Source: RHKX01 sp963784885
GTDB lineage: Bacteria; Actinomycetota; Thermoleophilia; Solirubrobacterales; 70-9
DNA: 64,000 nt
Assembly: GCA_963784885.1 (NCBI GenBank)
Contig: CAWATA010000005.1
Coordinates: 411,925-475,924 of the forward strand
Reading direction: 5' to 3'
The notes under the pieces were generated by a model, which was not told where the DNA came from, ran no database searches, and saw only the letters and a list, made by a program, of their open reading frames with translations. The translations under genes and the position numbers were made by a program. Of this stretch, positions 40,509 to 48,987 are shown piece after piece; positions within the stretch are counted from its first letter, which is position 1, and each line of letters opens with the position of its first letter.

Positions 40509-41770
40509 GCGAACCCGCGACGGTGCCGGCGATCGACGCCGACGGCGTCCTCGAGGACATCGCTGCGCTGGCCGCGGCGACCGGCGGGCCCGAGGGCGCT
40601 CGGCGCGTCTGCTGGACGCCGGAGTGGGAGAAGGCCCGCGACCTCGTCCGCCGGCGGCTCGCGGCGATCGGCGTCGATGAGGTCGAGATCGACGAGGCCG
40701 GAAACCTCTGGGCGAGGCTGGCGGGTGCGGACCGCTCCGCTCCCGCTCTGGCGCTCGGTTCCCACCTCGACTCGGTTCCGGCCGGAGGGTCGCTCGACGG
40801 CGCCCTCGGCGTGATGGCGGCGCTCGGGGTGCTCCGCGCCTGGGCGCTCGCCGAGAGGGTGCCGCCACGCGACCTCGTGCTGATCGACTTCGCCGACGAG
40901 GAAGGATCGCGATTCGGCCGCAGCCTGTTCGGCAGCTCGGCGCTCGCGGGCACGCTCGACCCGGCGGCGCTCGCCGAGCTGAGAGACGCCGCGGGGGAAC
41001 CGATCGGCGCCGTGCTCGCCGCCGCGGGAGTCGAGCTCGAGAGCGCACCGCGTGCCGCCGGACGGCTCGGCTCGATCGGCTCCTACCTCGAGCTCCACAT
41101 CGAGCAAGGGCCGGTCCTGGAGGCCGAGGGATGGAGCTGCGCGGCGGTATCCGGCTGCGCCGGCGTCGAGCGGTTCCGGCTCGAGCTGACCGGTCAGGCT
41201 TCACACGCCGGCACGACGCCGATGGACCAGCGCCGCGACGCGGGCCTCGCGGCCGCCGAGATCGCTCTCGCGGTCGAGCGGATCGCACGCGAGCACGGCG
41301 GCGTCGGCACCACCGGAAGCGTCGAGCTCGAGCCCGGTGTCGTCACGGCGGTCGCCGGGCGCGCGTCGCTCGCGATCGACCTCCGCCATCCACTGGCCGG
41401 CGAGCTGGCGGCGATGCTGGCCGCGACCCGCGAGGCGGCGTCGCGGGCGGCGGCGTCGCGAAACTGCGAGGTCGCCGAACACCCGATCTGGAGCATCGAG
41501 CCGATCCCGTTCGACCCGGAGCTCGTCCGGGCCGCCGAGACGGCGGCGGCCGCCGCGGGCGGGCGGGCGGAGGCGATCGCGAGCGGCGCCCTCCACGATG
41601 CTGCCGAGATGGCACGGGTCGTCCCGACGGCGATGGTCTTCGCGGCGTCGGTTCGGGGAATCAGTCACGCCCGGGAGGAGCACAGCGAAGAGGGGGACCT
41701 GCGAGCTGCGATCACCGCGTTCGGGGACCTGGCGGGGGCGGCGCTCGGCGGACCGCCCGGAGCGGGCTGA
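40505..41770 (+). CDS. M20 family Zn-dependent hydrolase (hydantoinase/carbamoylase type)
   Basis: A 421-residue amidase related to N-carbamoyl-amino acid hydrolase, allantoate amidohydrolase and beta-ureidopropionase. Metal ligands are seen in GSHLDSVPAGGSLDG, DFADEEGSRF and ELHIEQGP, plus the C-terminal HAREEHS. The dimerisation domain with HAGTTPMDQRRDAG is present. TTG 40505 overlaps the previous stop codon (TTGA). Such enzymes remove carbamoyl groups from nitrogen, which fits the product expected from a deiminase. This would replace the nitrilase AguB of known agmatine pathways (inference). Confidence 0.9.
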   Translation: MSEPATVPAIDADGVLEDIAALAAATGGPEGARRVCWTPEWEKARDLVRRRLAAIGVDEVEIDEAGNLWARLAGADRSAPALALGSHLDSVPAGGSLDGALGVMAALGVLRAWALAERVPPRDLVLIDFADEEGSRFGRSLFGSSALAGTLDPAALAELRDAAGEPIGAVLAAAGVELESAPRAAGRLGSIGSYLELHIEQGPVLEAEGWSCAAVSGCAGVERFRLELTGQASHAGTTPMDQRRDAGLAAAEIALAVERIAREHGGVGTTGSVELEPGVVTAVAGRASLAIDLRHPLAGELAAMLAATREAASRAAASRNCEVAEHPIWSIEPIPFDPELVRAAETAAAAAGGRAEAIASGALHDAAEMARVVPTAMVFAASVRGISHAREEHSEEGDLRAAITAFGDLAGAALGGPPGAG

Positions 41771-41781
41771 CGGGAGGCGGC

Positions 41782-43164
41782 TTGGCGGGAGCTGCGGCGA
41801 GCGGGGCCGACGCCGGCGACGGGTCGCCGGAGAGCGGAAAGGCGAAGTCGAGGCTGGCGCGCCGGGTCGGCCCGGTCATGCTCCTGCTCTTCGTCGTCGG
41901 CGACATGCTCGGCGGCGGGATCTACACGCTCGCCGGCGAGGTCGGGGGCGAGGTCGGGGGAGCGATCTGGACCGCCTTCGGGGCGGCCTTCATCCTCGCC
42001 GCGCTGACCGCCTGCGCCTACGCCGAACTCGTCTCGAAGTATCCGAAGGCCGCCGGCGCCGCGCTCTACACGAACAGGGCCTTCCACCGCCCGTTCTTCA
42101 CCTTCATGGTCGCCTTCGCGGTGATGGCCTCGGGTATCACCTCGGCGAGCACGCTCGCGCGCGGATTCGCCGGGGACGCGCTCGGCGAGTTCGTCGACGT
42201 CCGGGTCATCCCCGTGGCGGTCGCCTTCCTGCTCGTCGTCGCGGTGATCAACGCCCGCGGGATCGCCGAGTCGGTGCGCATCAACGCGCTGCTGACCCTC
42301 GTCGAGGTCGGCGGGCTGCTGCTGATCGTCGTGATCGGATTCGCGGCGCTCGGTGACGCCGGGAGCGACTTCGGCCGGAACGTCGAGTTCAAGGAGGGCG
42401 TGACGCCGTTCTTCGCGATCCTGTCCGGCGCCGGGCTCGCCTTCTACGCGCTGATCGGCTTCGAGGACTCGGTCAACATCGCCGAGGAGGTCCGCGAGCC
42501 GTCGCGCAACTATCCGCGGATCCTGTTCGGCGGGCTCGCGGTGGCAGGGACGATCTACCTGCTGGTCACGCTGGTCGCCTCCGCCGTCATCCCGACGGCG
42601 GAGCTGGCCGACTCCTCGGCCCCACTGGTCCTCGTCGGCGAGCAGGGCCCGCTCGGCGTCAACCCGAAGGTGTTCGCGACGATCACCCTGTTCGCGCTCG
42701 CCAACGGGGCGCTGATCAACATGATCATGGCTTCCCGGCTCGTCTACGGAATGGCGGAGGAGGGCATCGTCCCGGGCTTCTTCGGGCGCATCCTCTCCGG
42801 CCGGCGGACCCCGATCACCGCGATCGTCTTCACGACCGTGATCGGGCTGATCCTCGTCTCGACGGGCGATCTGGCCTCCCTGGCCGACACGACCGTGCTG
42901 CTGCTGCTCTGCGCGTTCACGATCGTCAACATCGCGGTGCTGGTGCTCCGCCGCGACGAGGTCCCGCACTCCCATTTCCGGGCACCGACGATCGCCCCGA
43001 TCCTCGGGGCCATAGTCTGCATCGTTCTGATCGTGGACAACGAGGGCGAGATCTTCCTCCGGGCCGGGCTACTGCTCCTGCTCGGTGCGGTCCTCTGGGT
43101 CCTCGCCTACGCCGGCGGCCACCGGACTTCAGGCGACGAGGAACCGGCCGCCCTGACCGAGTAG
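41782..43164 (+). CDS. APC family amino acid/polyamine permease
   Basis: A 460-residue transporter with about 12 membrane segments. The first reads VGDMLGGGIYTLAGEVGGEVG, the family's unwound substrate-binding helix; FYALIGFEDSVNIAEEVREP in helix 6 is also typical. TTG 41782 is chosen because GGGAGG lies just upstream and the cytoplasmic N-terminus then has about 30 residues. It lies 12 bp after the hydrolase gene, so it likely imports the substrate of this pathway (or exports the amine product). Confidence 0.9.
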   Translation: MAGAAASGADAGDGSPESGKAKSRLARRVGPVMLLLFVVGDMLGGGIYTLAGEVGGEVGGAIWTAFGAAFILAALTACAYAELVSKYPKAAGAALYTNRAFHRPFFTFMVAFAVMASGITSASTLARGFAGDALGEFVDVRVIPVAVAFLLVVAVINARGIAESVRINALLTLVEVGGLLLIVVIGFAALGDAGSDFGRNVEFKEGVTPFFAILSGAGLAFYALIGFEDSVNIAEEVREPSRNYPRILFGGLAVAGTIYLLVTLVASAVIPTAELADSSAPLVLVGEQGPLGVNPKVFATITLFALANGALINMIMASRLVYGMAEEGIVPGFFGRILSGRRTPITAIVFTTVIGLILVSTGDLASLADTTVLLLLCAFTIVNIAVLVLRRDEVPHSHFRAPTIAPILGAIVCIVLIVDNEGEIFLRAGLLLLLGAVLWVLAYAGGHRTSGDEEPAALTE

Positions 43165-43176
43165 ATAGGAGAGCGG

Positions 43177-44241
43177 ATGACTGAGTTGTGGCAGCGGATC
43201 GAGTCGATCCCCGTCCGGATCGAGTCCTACGAGCTGACCGGACACGACCGCGAGTACGGGAGCTTCACGCGCCCCTCGACCCTGGTCCACCTCCGCGGGC
43301 TCGGTGAGGAGGGCATCGGCGAGGACGTGGTCTACGACGTCCTCGACCACATCGCCAATCGCGATGCCGGGCCGGTCCACGACCTCACGGGCGTCGCCAC
43401 CCTCGGGGAGTTCTGCGCGCTGGTCGGCGAGCTCGATCTCTTCCCGGTCGCCGCACCCGGCGCGGAGGCCTCCCGTCACTACCGCCGCTGGGCGTTCGAG
43501 AGTGCGGCGCTGGATCTGGCGCTGCGGCAGGCCGGACTCCCGTTCCACGAGGCGGTCGGACGCGACCCGAAGCCGCTCGAGTTCGTCTGCTCGACCCGGC
43601 TGACCGCATTCGACGAGGGGGGCTCTTCGACCGAGCCGATCCGCAAGCGACTGGAGAAGTACCCGGACCTCGCGTTCAAGCTCGACCCCGAGAACGACTG
43701 GACGCCGGAGCTGATCGCCGAGATCGCCGAGATCGCTCCGGTCCGCGTCCTCGACCTGAAGGGGCACTACCGCGGCACCCCGGTCGACGTCGAGACCGAT
43801 CCCGAGCTCTACCGCCAGGTCGCCGAGGCCTTTCCCGGCGCCTACCTCGAGGATCCCGACGTCAACGACGAGACCCGGGCCCTGCTCGAGCCGCTGGCCG
43901 ACCGCGTCACCTGGGACGCCCCGCTGCACTCGCTCGCCGACATCACCGCACTCGAGTGGAAGCCGAAGGCGATCAACTCGAAGCCCTCGCGCTTCGGGTC
44001 GCTGCAGGAGCTGTTCGCCGTCTATGAGCACTGCGCCGCCAACGACATCGCGATCTACGGCGGCGGCCAGGGCGAGGTCGAGGTCGGTCGCGGCCAGATC
44101 CAGTATCTGGGGTCGCTGTTCCACGCCGGCACGCCCAACGACACCGCGCCCTCCGGCTACAACGACCCGGCCGTCCCGTCGGGCCTGCCGACCGCGCCGA
44201 TGGATCCGGTCCCCTCCGCGGTCGGCTTCCGCTGGGGCTGA
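43177..44241 (+). CDS. enolase superfamily protein
   Basis: A 354-residue protein with the pattern of enolase-superfamily barrels: Lys in LAFKLDPEND, metal ligands in VLDLKGHY, YLEDPDVND and TWDAPLHS, and a second Lys in INSKPSRFG, the order found in o-succinylbenzoate synthase and dipeptide epimerase relatives. ATG 43177 follows AGGAGAGCGG. It lies 13 bp after the permease, as the last gene of the operon. The substrate is unknown; dipeptide or amino acid derivative epimerisation would fit the neighbours. A well-separated, unstudied branch of the family is possible. Confidence 0.8.
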   Translation: MTELWQRIESIPVRIESYELTGHDREYGSFTRPSTLVHLRGLGEEGIGEDVVYDVLDHIANRDAGPVHDLTGVATLGEFCALVGELDLFPVAAPGAEASRHYRRWAFESAALDLALRQAGLPFHEAVGRDPKPLEFVCSTRLTAFDEGGSSTEPIRKRLEKYPDLAFKLDPENDWTPELIAEIAEIAPVRVLDLKGHYRGTPVDVETDPELYRQVAEAFPGAYLEDPDVNDETRALLEPLADRVTWDAPLHSLADITALEWKPKAINSKPSRFGSLQELFAVYEHCAANDIAIYGGGQGEVEVGRGQIQYLGSLFHAGTPNDTAPSGYNDPAVPSGLPTAPMDPVPSAVGFRWG

Positions 44242-44299
44242 GGTTCGGCGAGCCGAATCCCGGGTTCGGCGAGCCGAACTCCGGGTTTGGGCTACCGTC
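44242..44299 (+). promoter_or_regulatory. tandem metal-regulator boxes and promoter of the ferritin gene
   Basis: TTCGGCGAGCCGAA occurs at 44244-44257 and again at 44265-44278; a degenerate third copy, TTTGGGCTACCGTC, starts at 44286. The period is exactly 21 bp, two helical turns. The third copy contains a TACCGT -10 (44293-44298). The palindrome resembles sites of DtxR-family (IdeR/MntR) regulators. Mycobacterial IdeR activates ferritin genes from tandem upstream boxes, so iron-dependent activation is likely here. The first boxes also lie right after the stop codon of the preceding gene. Confidence 0.68.
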
Positions 44300-44334
44300 G
44301 GGGCGCACCAACCCGGAAACCCGACGGAGGGAAG

Positions 44335-44868
44335 ATGAGCCAATCGAGCTTCGGTGAAGCGCTGAACGAGCAGGTCGCGAACGAGTTCGCCGCCCACCAG
44401 CAGTACGTCGCGATCGCCGTCCACTACGACGCCGAGACGCTGCCGCGGCTGGCCGCGTTCTTCTACCGCCAGGCGGTCGAGGAGCGCAACCACGCGATGA
44501 TGATCACCCAGTACCTGCTCGACGCCGACCTCGAGGTTCGGACACCGGGGGTCGAGGCACCGGAGGTCGGCTTCGGCGACATCGTCGCGCCTGTCGAGCT
44601 CGCACTCGCCCAGGAGAAGCGGGTGACGAGCCAGATCAGCGCCCTCGCGGCCAAGGCCCGGGACGAGGGCGACTACCAGGGCGAGCAGTTCATGCAGTGG
44701 TTCATCAAGGAGCAGGTCGAGGAGGTCTCGACGATGTCGGACCTGCTGAAGATCGTCGAGCGATCCCGCGACAACCCGCTGCTCGCCGAGGAGTACCTGG
44801 CGCGGGAGTCGATCGGCGAGGAGGGCAGCGATCCGACCGCCCCCGCCGCCGCCGGCGGCGCCCTCTGA
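44335..44868 (+). CDS. ferritin
   Basis: A 177-residue iron-storage protein of bacterial ferritin type. The four-helix bundle carries ferroxidase residues in NEQVANEFAAHQQY, AVEERNHAMMITQYLL and WFIKEQVEEVSTMSDLL. ATG 44335 follows GGAGGGAAG at ideal spacing, so unlike many neighbours this gene has a leader of about 30 bases. No haem-binding Met in the bacterioferritin position is obvious. The promoter carries tandem DtxR-type boxes. The 3' side is an untranslated 260-bp stretch shared with the convergent epimerase. Confidence 0.94.
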   Translation: MSQSSFGEALNEQVANEFAAHQQYVAIAVHYDAETLPRLAAFFYRQAVEERNHAMMITQYLLDADLEVRTPGVEAPEVGFGDIVAPVELALAQEKRVTSQISALAAKARDEGDYQGEQFMQWFIKEQVEEVSTMSDLLKIVERSRDNPLLAEEYLARESIGEEGSDPTAPAAAGGAL

Positions 44869-44968
44869 TCGCCGCCGCCGAGGTCGTCGCGCCACTCTGA
44901 TCAGGGCCCCGTCCCGGGCGCCTGTGCGAATCGGCACGAAGCCCGGCGAAATCGGGTACGGTTCGTCT

Positions 44969-45090
44969 CCCTAGCGAGATCGCCCCCACGTTCGTCCCAG
45001 CGCATGAACTTCGGGCGGTCCCCGCTCTCGGGGAGGGGAGGAGGAGAGATCGAAACGACATCCGCCAGGCGGGTGTCGTTTCGTCTCTGC
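44969..45090 (+). ncRNA. candidate small RNA ending in a strong hairpin
   Basis: A TACGGT -10-like hexamer (44957-44962) is followed by about 120 bases that contain a small hairpin TCCCC / GGGGA (45019-45034), a purine-rich stretch and a long stem at 45052-45082. No protein is supported: the only ORF here runs antisense into the epimerase gene. It could equally be only a terminator region between the convergent ferritin and epimerase genes. Confidence 0.35.
45052..45082. terminator. 15-bp hairpin between convergent ferritin and epimerase genes
   Basis: GAAACGACATCCGCC (45052-45066) pairs with GGCGGGTGTCGTTTC (45068-45082), 14 Watson-Crick pairs and one mismatch or G-U pair. T-rich sequence GTTTCGTCTCT follows on the plus strand. 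It probably stops transcripts from both sides. Confidence 0.7.
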
Positions 45091-45129
45091 GTGAGTCTCC
45101 GGACGCGGCGGCCTCGCCCCGGCGCCGGC

Positions 45130-46173
45130 CTAGACGCTGACGATCCCGAACTCGATCAGACTCTCGCCGGTCTCGGCGATCGAGTCGTCGAGCGACCGCG
45201 GCGACCAGCCGAGATCGGTGCGGGCGCGCTCGCTCGAGTACTCCGGCCGCTGCCCGAGGTCACCGAGGATCCCGCGCACGGCCGGGTCGAAGAGGCTCAT
45301 CACCCGGACCATCAGATCCGGTGCGACCCGCTTCGGCACCTTGCGGGCACGCTCGCCGAGCCGGTCCCGGAGCACCGCTCCGACGTCGGCCATCCACATG
45401 AAGCGGTCGACGGCGATGAAGCGCTTGCCGCCGGCCGGAGGCCGCTCCATGGCGCGGATGTGGAGGTCGGCGACGTCGCGGACGTCGACGAAGCTGAACC
45501 CGAGCCGCGGAACCGCCGGCATGCCCTTCAGGAGTCGCTCGACGAGTTGCAGGGAGAACGAGACGTCGTCGCTCAGCGCCGGACCGATGATCGCCCCGGG
45601 GTTGACGACCGCGAGGCGGTCCCCGGCGCCGGCATCCTCGACCAGCTTCCAGGCCTCGCGCTCGGCGATCGCCTTCGACCGCGTGTACGGCGTCAGGCCC
45701 GCGTCATCGCCGTCGGTCCAGTCCCGCTCGGTGTAGACCGAGCCGCCCACCGGTGCCCCACCGCCGCGGACGGCGGCGACCGAGGAGGTCATGACGATCC
45801 GCTCGACGCCGGCGTCGAGCGCCGCGCGGAGGACTCGCAGCGCCCCGTCGCGCGCCGGAGCGATCAGCTCGTCAGGGTCCTTCGGCTGCTTCGGCGGAAA
45901 CGGCGAGGCGGTGTGTAGGACGTAATCGCATCCGGCCACGGCATCGCTCCAGCCGTCGTCGGAGTTGAGGTCGGCGGCGAGGACCGTCAGCCGGCCACCG
46001 GCGTCGGCGCCGGCCGCGGCGACCTGCGAGCGCACGTGCTCCTCGCGAACGAGATCGCGGATCGTCGTCCGGACCGCGTATCCGCGGTCGAGCAGGGCGG
46101 CGATGCACCAGCCCCCGAGAAACCCGCTTCCCCCCGTCATCAGGACCGTCTTGCCTTGCGCTGCTTCAGCCAT
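45130..46173 (-). CDS. NAD-dependent epimerase / dihydroflavonol reductase-like extended SDR
   Basis: A 347-residue extended short-chain dehydrogenase. The nucleotide loop is VLMTGGSGFLGGW; HTASPFPP, the catalytic Ser in VMTSSVAAV and the Y-x3-K in YTRSKAIAE are present. The order resembles dihydroflavonol 4-reductase/aldehyde reductase relatives; the substrate is unknown. ATG 46171-46173 lies 6 bases after a TAGGCT -10 (46180-46185) on this strand, so the mRNA is probably leaderless. The promoter sits directly downstream of tRNA-Asp. Confidence 0.9.
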   Translation of the reverse strand: MAEAAQGKTVLMTGGSGFLGGWCIAALLDRGYAVRTTIRDLVREEHVRSQVAAAGADAGGRLTVLAADLNSDDGWSDAVAGCDYVLHTASPFPPKQPKDPDELIAPARDGALRVLRAALDAGVERIVMTSSVAAVRGGGAPVGGSVYTERDWTDGDDAGLTPYTRSKAIAEREAWKLVEDAGAGDRLAVVNPGAIIGPALSDDVSFSLQLVERLLKGMPAVPRLGFSFVDVRDVADLHIRAMERPPAGGKRFIAVDRFMWMADVGAVLRDRLGERARKVPKRVAPDLMVRVMSLFDPAVRGILGDLGQRPEYSSERARTDLGWSPRSLDDSIAETGESLIEFGIVSV

Positions 46174-46215
46174 GAGCGCAGCCTATTCCGACGGAGCCTC
46201 CGCGGCAGCGCGGGA

Positions 46216-46289
<74 letters not shown>

Positions 46290-46359
46290 ACGTTTCCGGA
46301 CCCGATCCGTTGGACCCGGGCGGGCGATTATGGCACCTCGCACGGGATAGGCTGCGCTC

Positions 46360-47202
46360 GTGCGACTGGTCAGCTACCGATCCGACCGCGGCGAGCGCGC
46401 GGGGGTGCTGCGCGACGGCCTCGTCCTCGACGCGGGCGACGCCCTCGGCCTCGAGGTCGCGACGGTTCGGGGACTGCTGACGGACGGGCTGCTGGGACGG
46501 CTGGCGGAGATCGGCGGAGACGGCCGGCCCTTGGACGATGTCGAGCTGCTGCCCCCGGTCCCCGACCCGGAGAAGATCGTCTGCGTCGGACTCAATTACC
46601 GCGACCACGCCGCGGAGGGGCGCCAGGACCCGCCGCCGGTGCCGACGTTCTTCGCGAAGTTCCGCAACGCACTCGTCCCCGATGGCGCGACCGTCGAGCT
46701 GCCGGCGGCGAGCGCGAAGGTGGACTACGAGGCCGAGGTGGCTTTCGTCGTCGGTCGCACGGCGAAGGAGGTCGCGGCGGCCGACGCCCTCGATCACATC
46801 GCCGGCTACACGCTGCTCAACGACCTCTCCGCGCGCGACCTCCAGTTCCAGACGCCGCAGTGGATCCCCGGCAAGGTCTTCGACGGCTCGGCCCCCTGTG
46901 GCCCGGCGCTGATCACCCCCGACGAGGTGCCGACGGCCCCGGACGGGATCGGCATCGCCCTCGATCTCAACGGCGAGCGGATGCAGGAGGCCACGACTGC
47001 CGACCTGATCTTCCCGATTCCAGAGCTCCTCGCCCACCTCTCGACGCTGATGACCCTGGTCCCCGGCGACATCGTCTCGACCGGAACGCCCGCAGGCGTC
47101 GGCGGTGCCCGCGAGCCACGGGTGTGGCTGCAGGACGGCGACGAGGTTCTCGTCAGCTCACCGGAGCTGGGGGCGCTGCGGACCTCGATCTCGCGGCGCT
47201 GA
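46360..47202 (+). CDS. fumarylacetoacetate hydrolase family protein
   Basis: A 280-residue enzyme of the FAH fold. Seen: CVGLNYRDHAAEG, the metal ligands in VDYEAEVAFVVGR, GYTLLNDLSARDLQ, KVFDGSAPCGPALIT and DIVSTGTPAGVGG. Members act as fumarylpyruvate hydrolases, oxaloacetate decarboxylases or similar enzymes on 2-oxo acids. GTG 46360 lies only 6 bases after TAGGCT (46348-46353), a leaderless arrangement, with no ribosome site. It is followed by a large bidirectional terminator. Confidence 0.92.
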   Translation: MRLVSYRSDRGERAGVLRDGLVLDAGDALGLEVATVRGLLTDGLLGRLAEIGGDGRPLDDVELLPPVPDPEKIVCVGLNYRDHAAEGRQDPPPVPTFFAKFRNALVPDGATVELPAASAKVDYEAEVAFVVGRTAKEVAAADALDHIAGYTLLNDLSARDLQFQTPQWIPGKVFDGSAPCGPALITPDEVPTAPDGIGIALDLNGERMQEATTADLIFPIPELLAHLSTLMTLVPGDIVSTGTPAGVGGAREPRVWLQDGDEVLVSSPELGALRTSISRR

Positions 47203-47232
47203 CCGAGCGGTTGATTCGCGGCCCCGGGGGCC

Positions 47233-47289
47233 GGGGGACGGACCGATGGGCTCCGGCGCTTTCGGAGTTCGCCCATCGCCCCGTCCCCC
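47233..47289. terminator. large bidirectional hairpin terminator
   Basis: GGGGGACGG (47233-47241) pairs with CCGTCCCCC (47281-47289), CGATGGGC (47244-47251) with GCCCATCG (47271-47278), and an inner CTCCG / CGGAG closes the loop. It lies between the convergent FAH-family and glycosyltransferase genes. Confidence 0.75.
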
Positions 47290-47295
47290 GTCCCC

Positions 47296-48978
47296 CTACC
47301 GCTGATCGTCGGCGTTGGTCACGGCGGTTATCGAAGCCTGGGTGCTGAAGAGGTTGATCAGGACGTAGGGGGCCCACCAGAGGATGAAGAAGTAGAACCA
47401 GTGCGTCGAGCCGACCTGGGTCGCGATCAGGACGGCGGCGCCGAGAGCGGCGGCCTGAAGCGTGGTCCGCCGGCGGGGGACGAAGAACAGGGCGATGCCG
47501 AGGACGACCGGGAAGGCGCGCGCGACGTCCTGCAGCCGGCCGAGCGACGGCTCCAGCCCCCAGACGCTGAAGGGCGAGCCGCGCGAGGCCTGGTAACCGA
47601 AGGTGCGGTCGTAGAACTCGCGAAAGCCCCCGTCGGGGAGGAGCGGCACCAGGACGATGGCCCAGACGGCGACGAAGGCCGCGCCGAAGATCAGCGTCGA
47701 GCGAATTCGCCGCTCGCCGGGTCCGGCGGCGAACAGCGGCGCCAGAGCCAGCGGCCCGAACTTGACCGCGGCGCCGAGCGCGATCGCAAGGCCCCGCTGC
47801 AGCGGTGAGGCGAAGGCGATCAGCGCCGCCACGAGCAGCGCCGCGACGAGCGCGTCGTTGCCGCCGTTCGCGTTCAGCGCGTAGAGCGTGTACGGGTAGG
47901 CGAGCCAGGCGAAGGCGAGGGCGATACCGAGGTTGCGCCCCTCGGGGCCGCCGCGGATGCGGCGGCCGGCGAGGAACAGCAGCCCGACGACGGCGAGGTC
48001 GAAGACGATCGCCGCGGCGTGGGCCGCGGGCAGCTCCTCGAGGCCGCCGCCCCAGGGGAAGAGCTGCTCGAAGGGAATGAAGGAGATGTAGCTGAGCGGC
48101 CCGTAGGAGTCGCCGCGGTCGATCAGCGCCGTGAACTGGCCGTCGTAGACGCCCGCCCCGTCGGCGATCCGGTCGGCGCCGACCACGTTCGCAAAGCCGA
48201 TGTCGATGACCTGGGAGTCGACGACGTTGAGGGTGACCCGGAAGGCCGCGAGCACGACCGCTGCGACGACGAGCCAGCGAACCGGCATCCACGGGATCAG
48301 CGGGCCGGGTCGGGTCCGCGGGAGCAGACCGGCGACGGCCATCCGCACGAACAGGTAACCGAGAACCGGGTAGACGAGCGGGACCGACCAGACGATCTCC
48401 CCCTTGTTGAAGAAGAACTGCGAGATCGAGAACGCGAGCAGGACCAGCAGGTCGAGATGAAGGAGCCGGAAGGGGCGGCGCGGGTCGAAGAACGGCAGGA
48501 CGAAGAGGAGGCAGAGCGGGATCCAGATCCACGCCTCGCTGACATCGCCGGCGACGGCGCCCTCGTAGCCACGGGCCAGCTTGACCTCGACCTGCTGGTT
48601 GCGCCAGGCCTCGAGCACAGCGCCGGTCGCGTCGTCGATCACGACCTGCGCGACGTCCGTTCCACCCTCGTAGTAGTCGACCTGCCAGCGATCGCTGCCC
48701 CGCGTCGCCACCCGCGGCCGCATCGCGGGGCTCTCGGCCCGCTCGTCGCGGACGGTCGCCGTCGCGTCGGCGATCGCGATCGCGTCGGACCCGCTGAGCT
48801 CGAAGCCGGGCGGCCTCCGGTCGGGCGGCTCGACGGGCGTCAACGGCGCAAGCGGCTCCGGCCCGAACGGCGGCTGATGAGCAGGGTTCTCCGCGACCGC
48901 CGGCGCCGCGGAGAGGAGCGAGCAGGCGAGGGCGGCCGCGAGCGCGAGGATCGGAGGGCGAGGTCCCACGACGGCCAT
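47296..48978 (-). CDS. membrane glycosyltransferase (GT87/DUF2029-like) with exported N-terminal domain
   Basis: A 560-residue protein. A signal peptide (about 1-29) is followed by a Pro-rich stretch and a soluble domain (about 60-140, WQVDYYEGGTDVAQVVIDDATG) that looks PepSY-like, then about ten membrane segments. The first outer loops contain GVYDGQFTALIDRGDSYGPL, acidic residues of the type used by polyprenyl-phosphate-sugar-dependent GT-C enzymes. The natural product is unknown, probably a wall or lipid glycan. ATG 48976-48978 is only 9 bp from the start codon of the divergent lipoprotein gene. Confidence 0.82.
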   Translation of the reverse strand: MAVVGPRPPILALAAALACSLLSAAPAVAENPAHQPPFGPEPLAPLTPVEPPDRRPPGFELSGSDAIAIADATATVRDERAESPAMRPRVATRGSDRWQVDYYEGGTDVAQVVIDDATGAVLEAWRNQQVEVKLARGYEGAVAGDVSEAWIWIPLCLLFVLPFFDPRRPFRLLHLDLLVLLAFSISQFFFNKGEIVWSVPLVYPVLGYLFVRMAVAGLLPRTRPGPLIPWMPVRWLVVAAVVLAAFRVTLNVVDSQVIDIGFANVVGADRIADGAGVYDGQFTALIDRGDSYGPLSYISFIPFEQLFPWGGGLEELPAAHAAAIVFDLAVVGLLFLAGRRIRGGPEGRNLGIALAFAWLAYPYTLYALNANGGNDALVAALLVAALIAFASPLQRGLAIALGAAVKFGPLALAPLFAAGPGERRIRSTLIFGAAFVAVWAIVLVPLLPDGGFREFYDRTFGYQASRGSPFSVWGLEPSLGRLQDVARAFPVVLGIALFFVPRRRTTLQAAALGAAVLIATQVGSTHWFYFFILWWAPYVLINLFSTQASITAVTNADDQR

Positions 48979-48987
48979 AATGAAGCG

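Noticed and set aside
44969..45090. Identification as the actinobacterial 6C RNA
   Set aside because: There are C-rich segments, but not two stem-loops with the six-C loops of that family.
45004..45918. 304-residue plus-strand frame after the ferritin gene
   Set aside because: It runs antisense through the epimerase gene, and its first part lies in the terminator hairpin.
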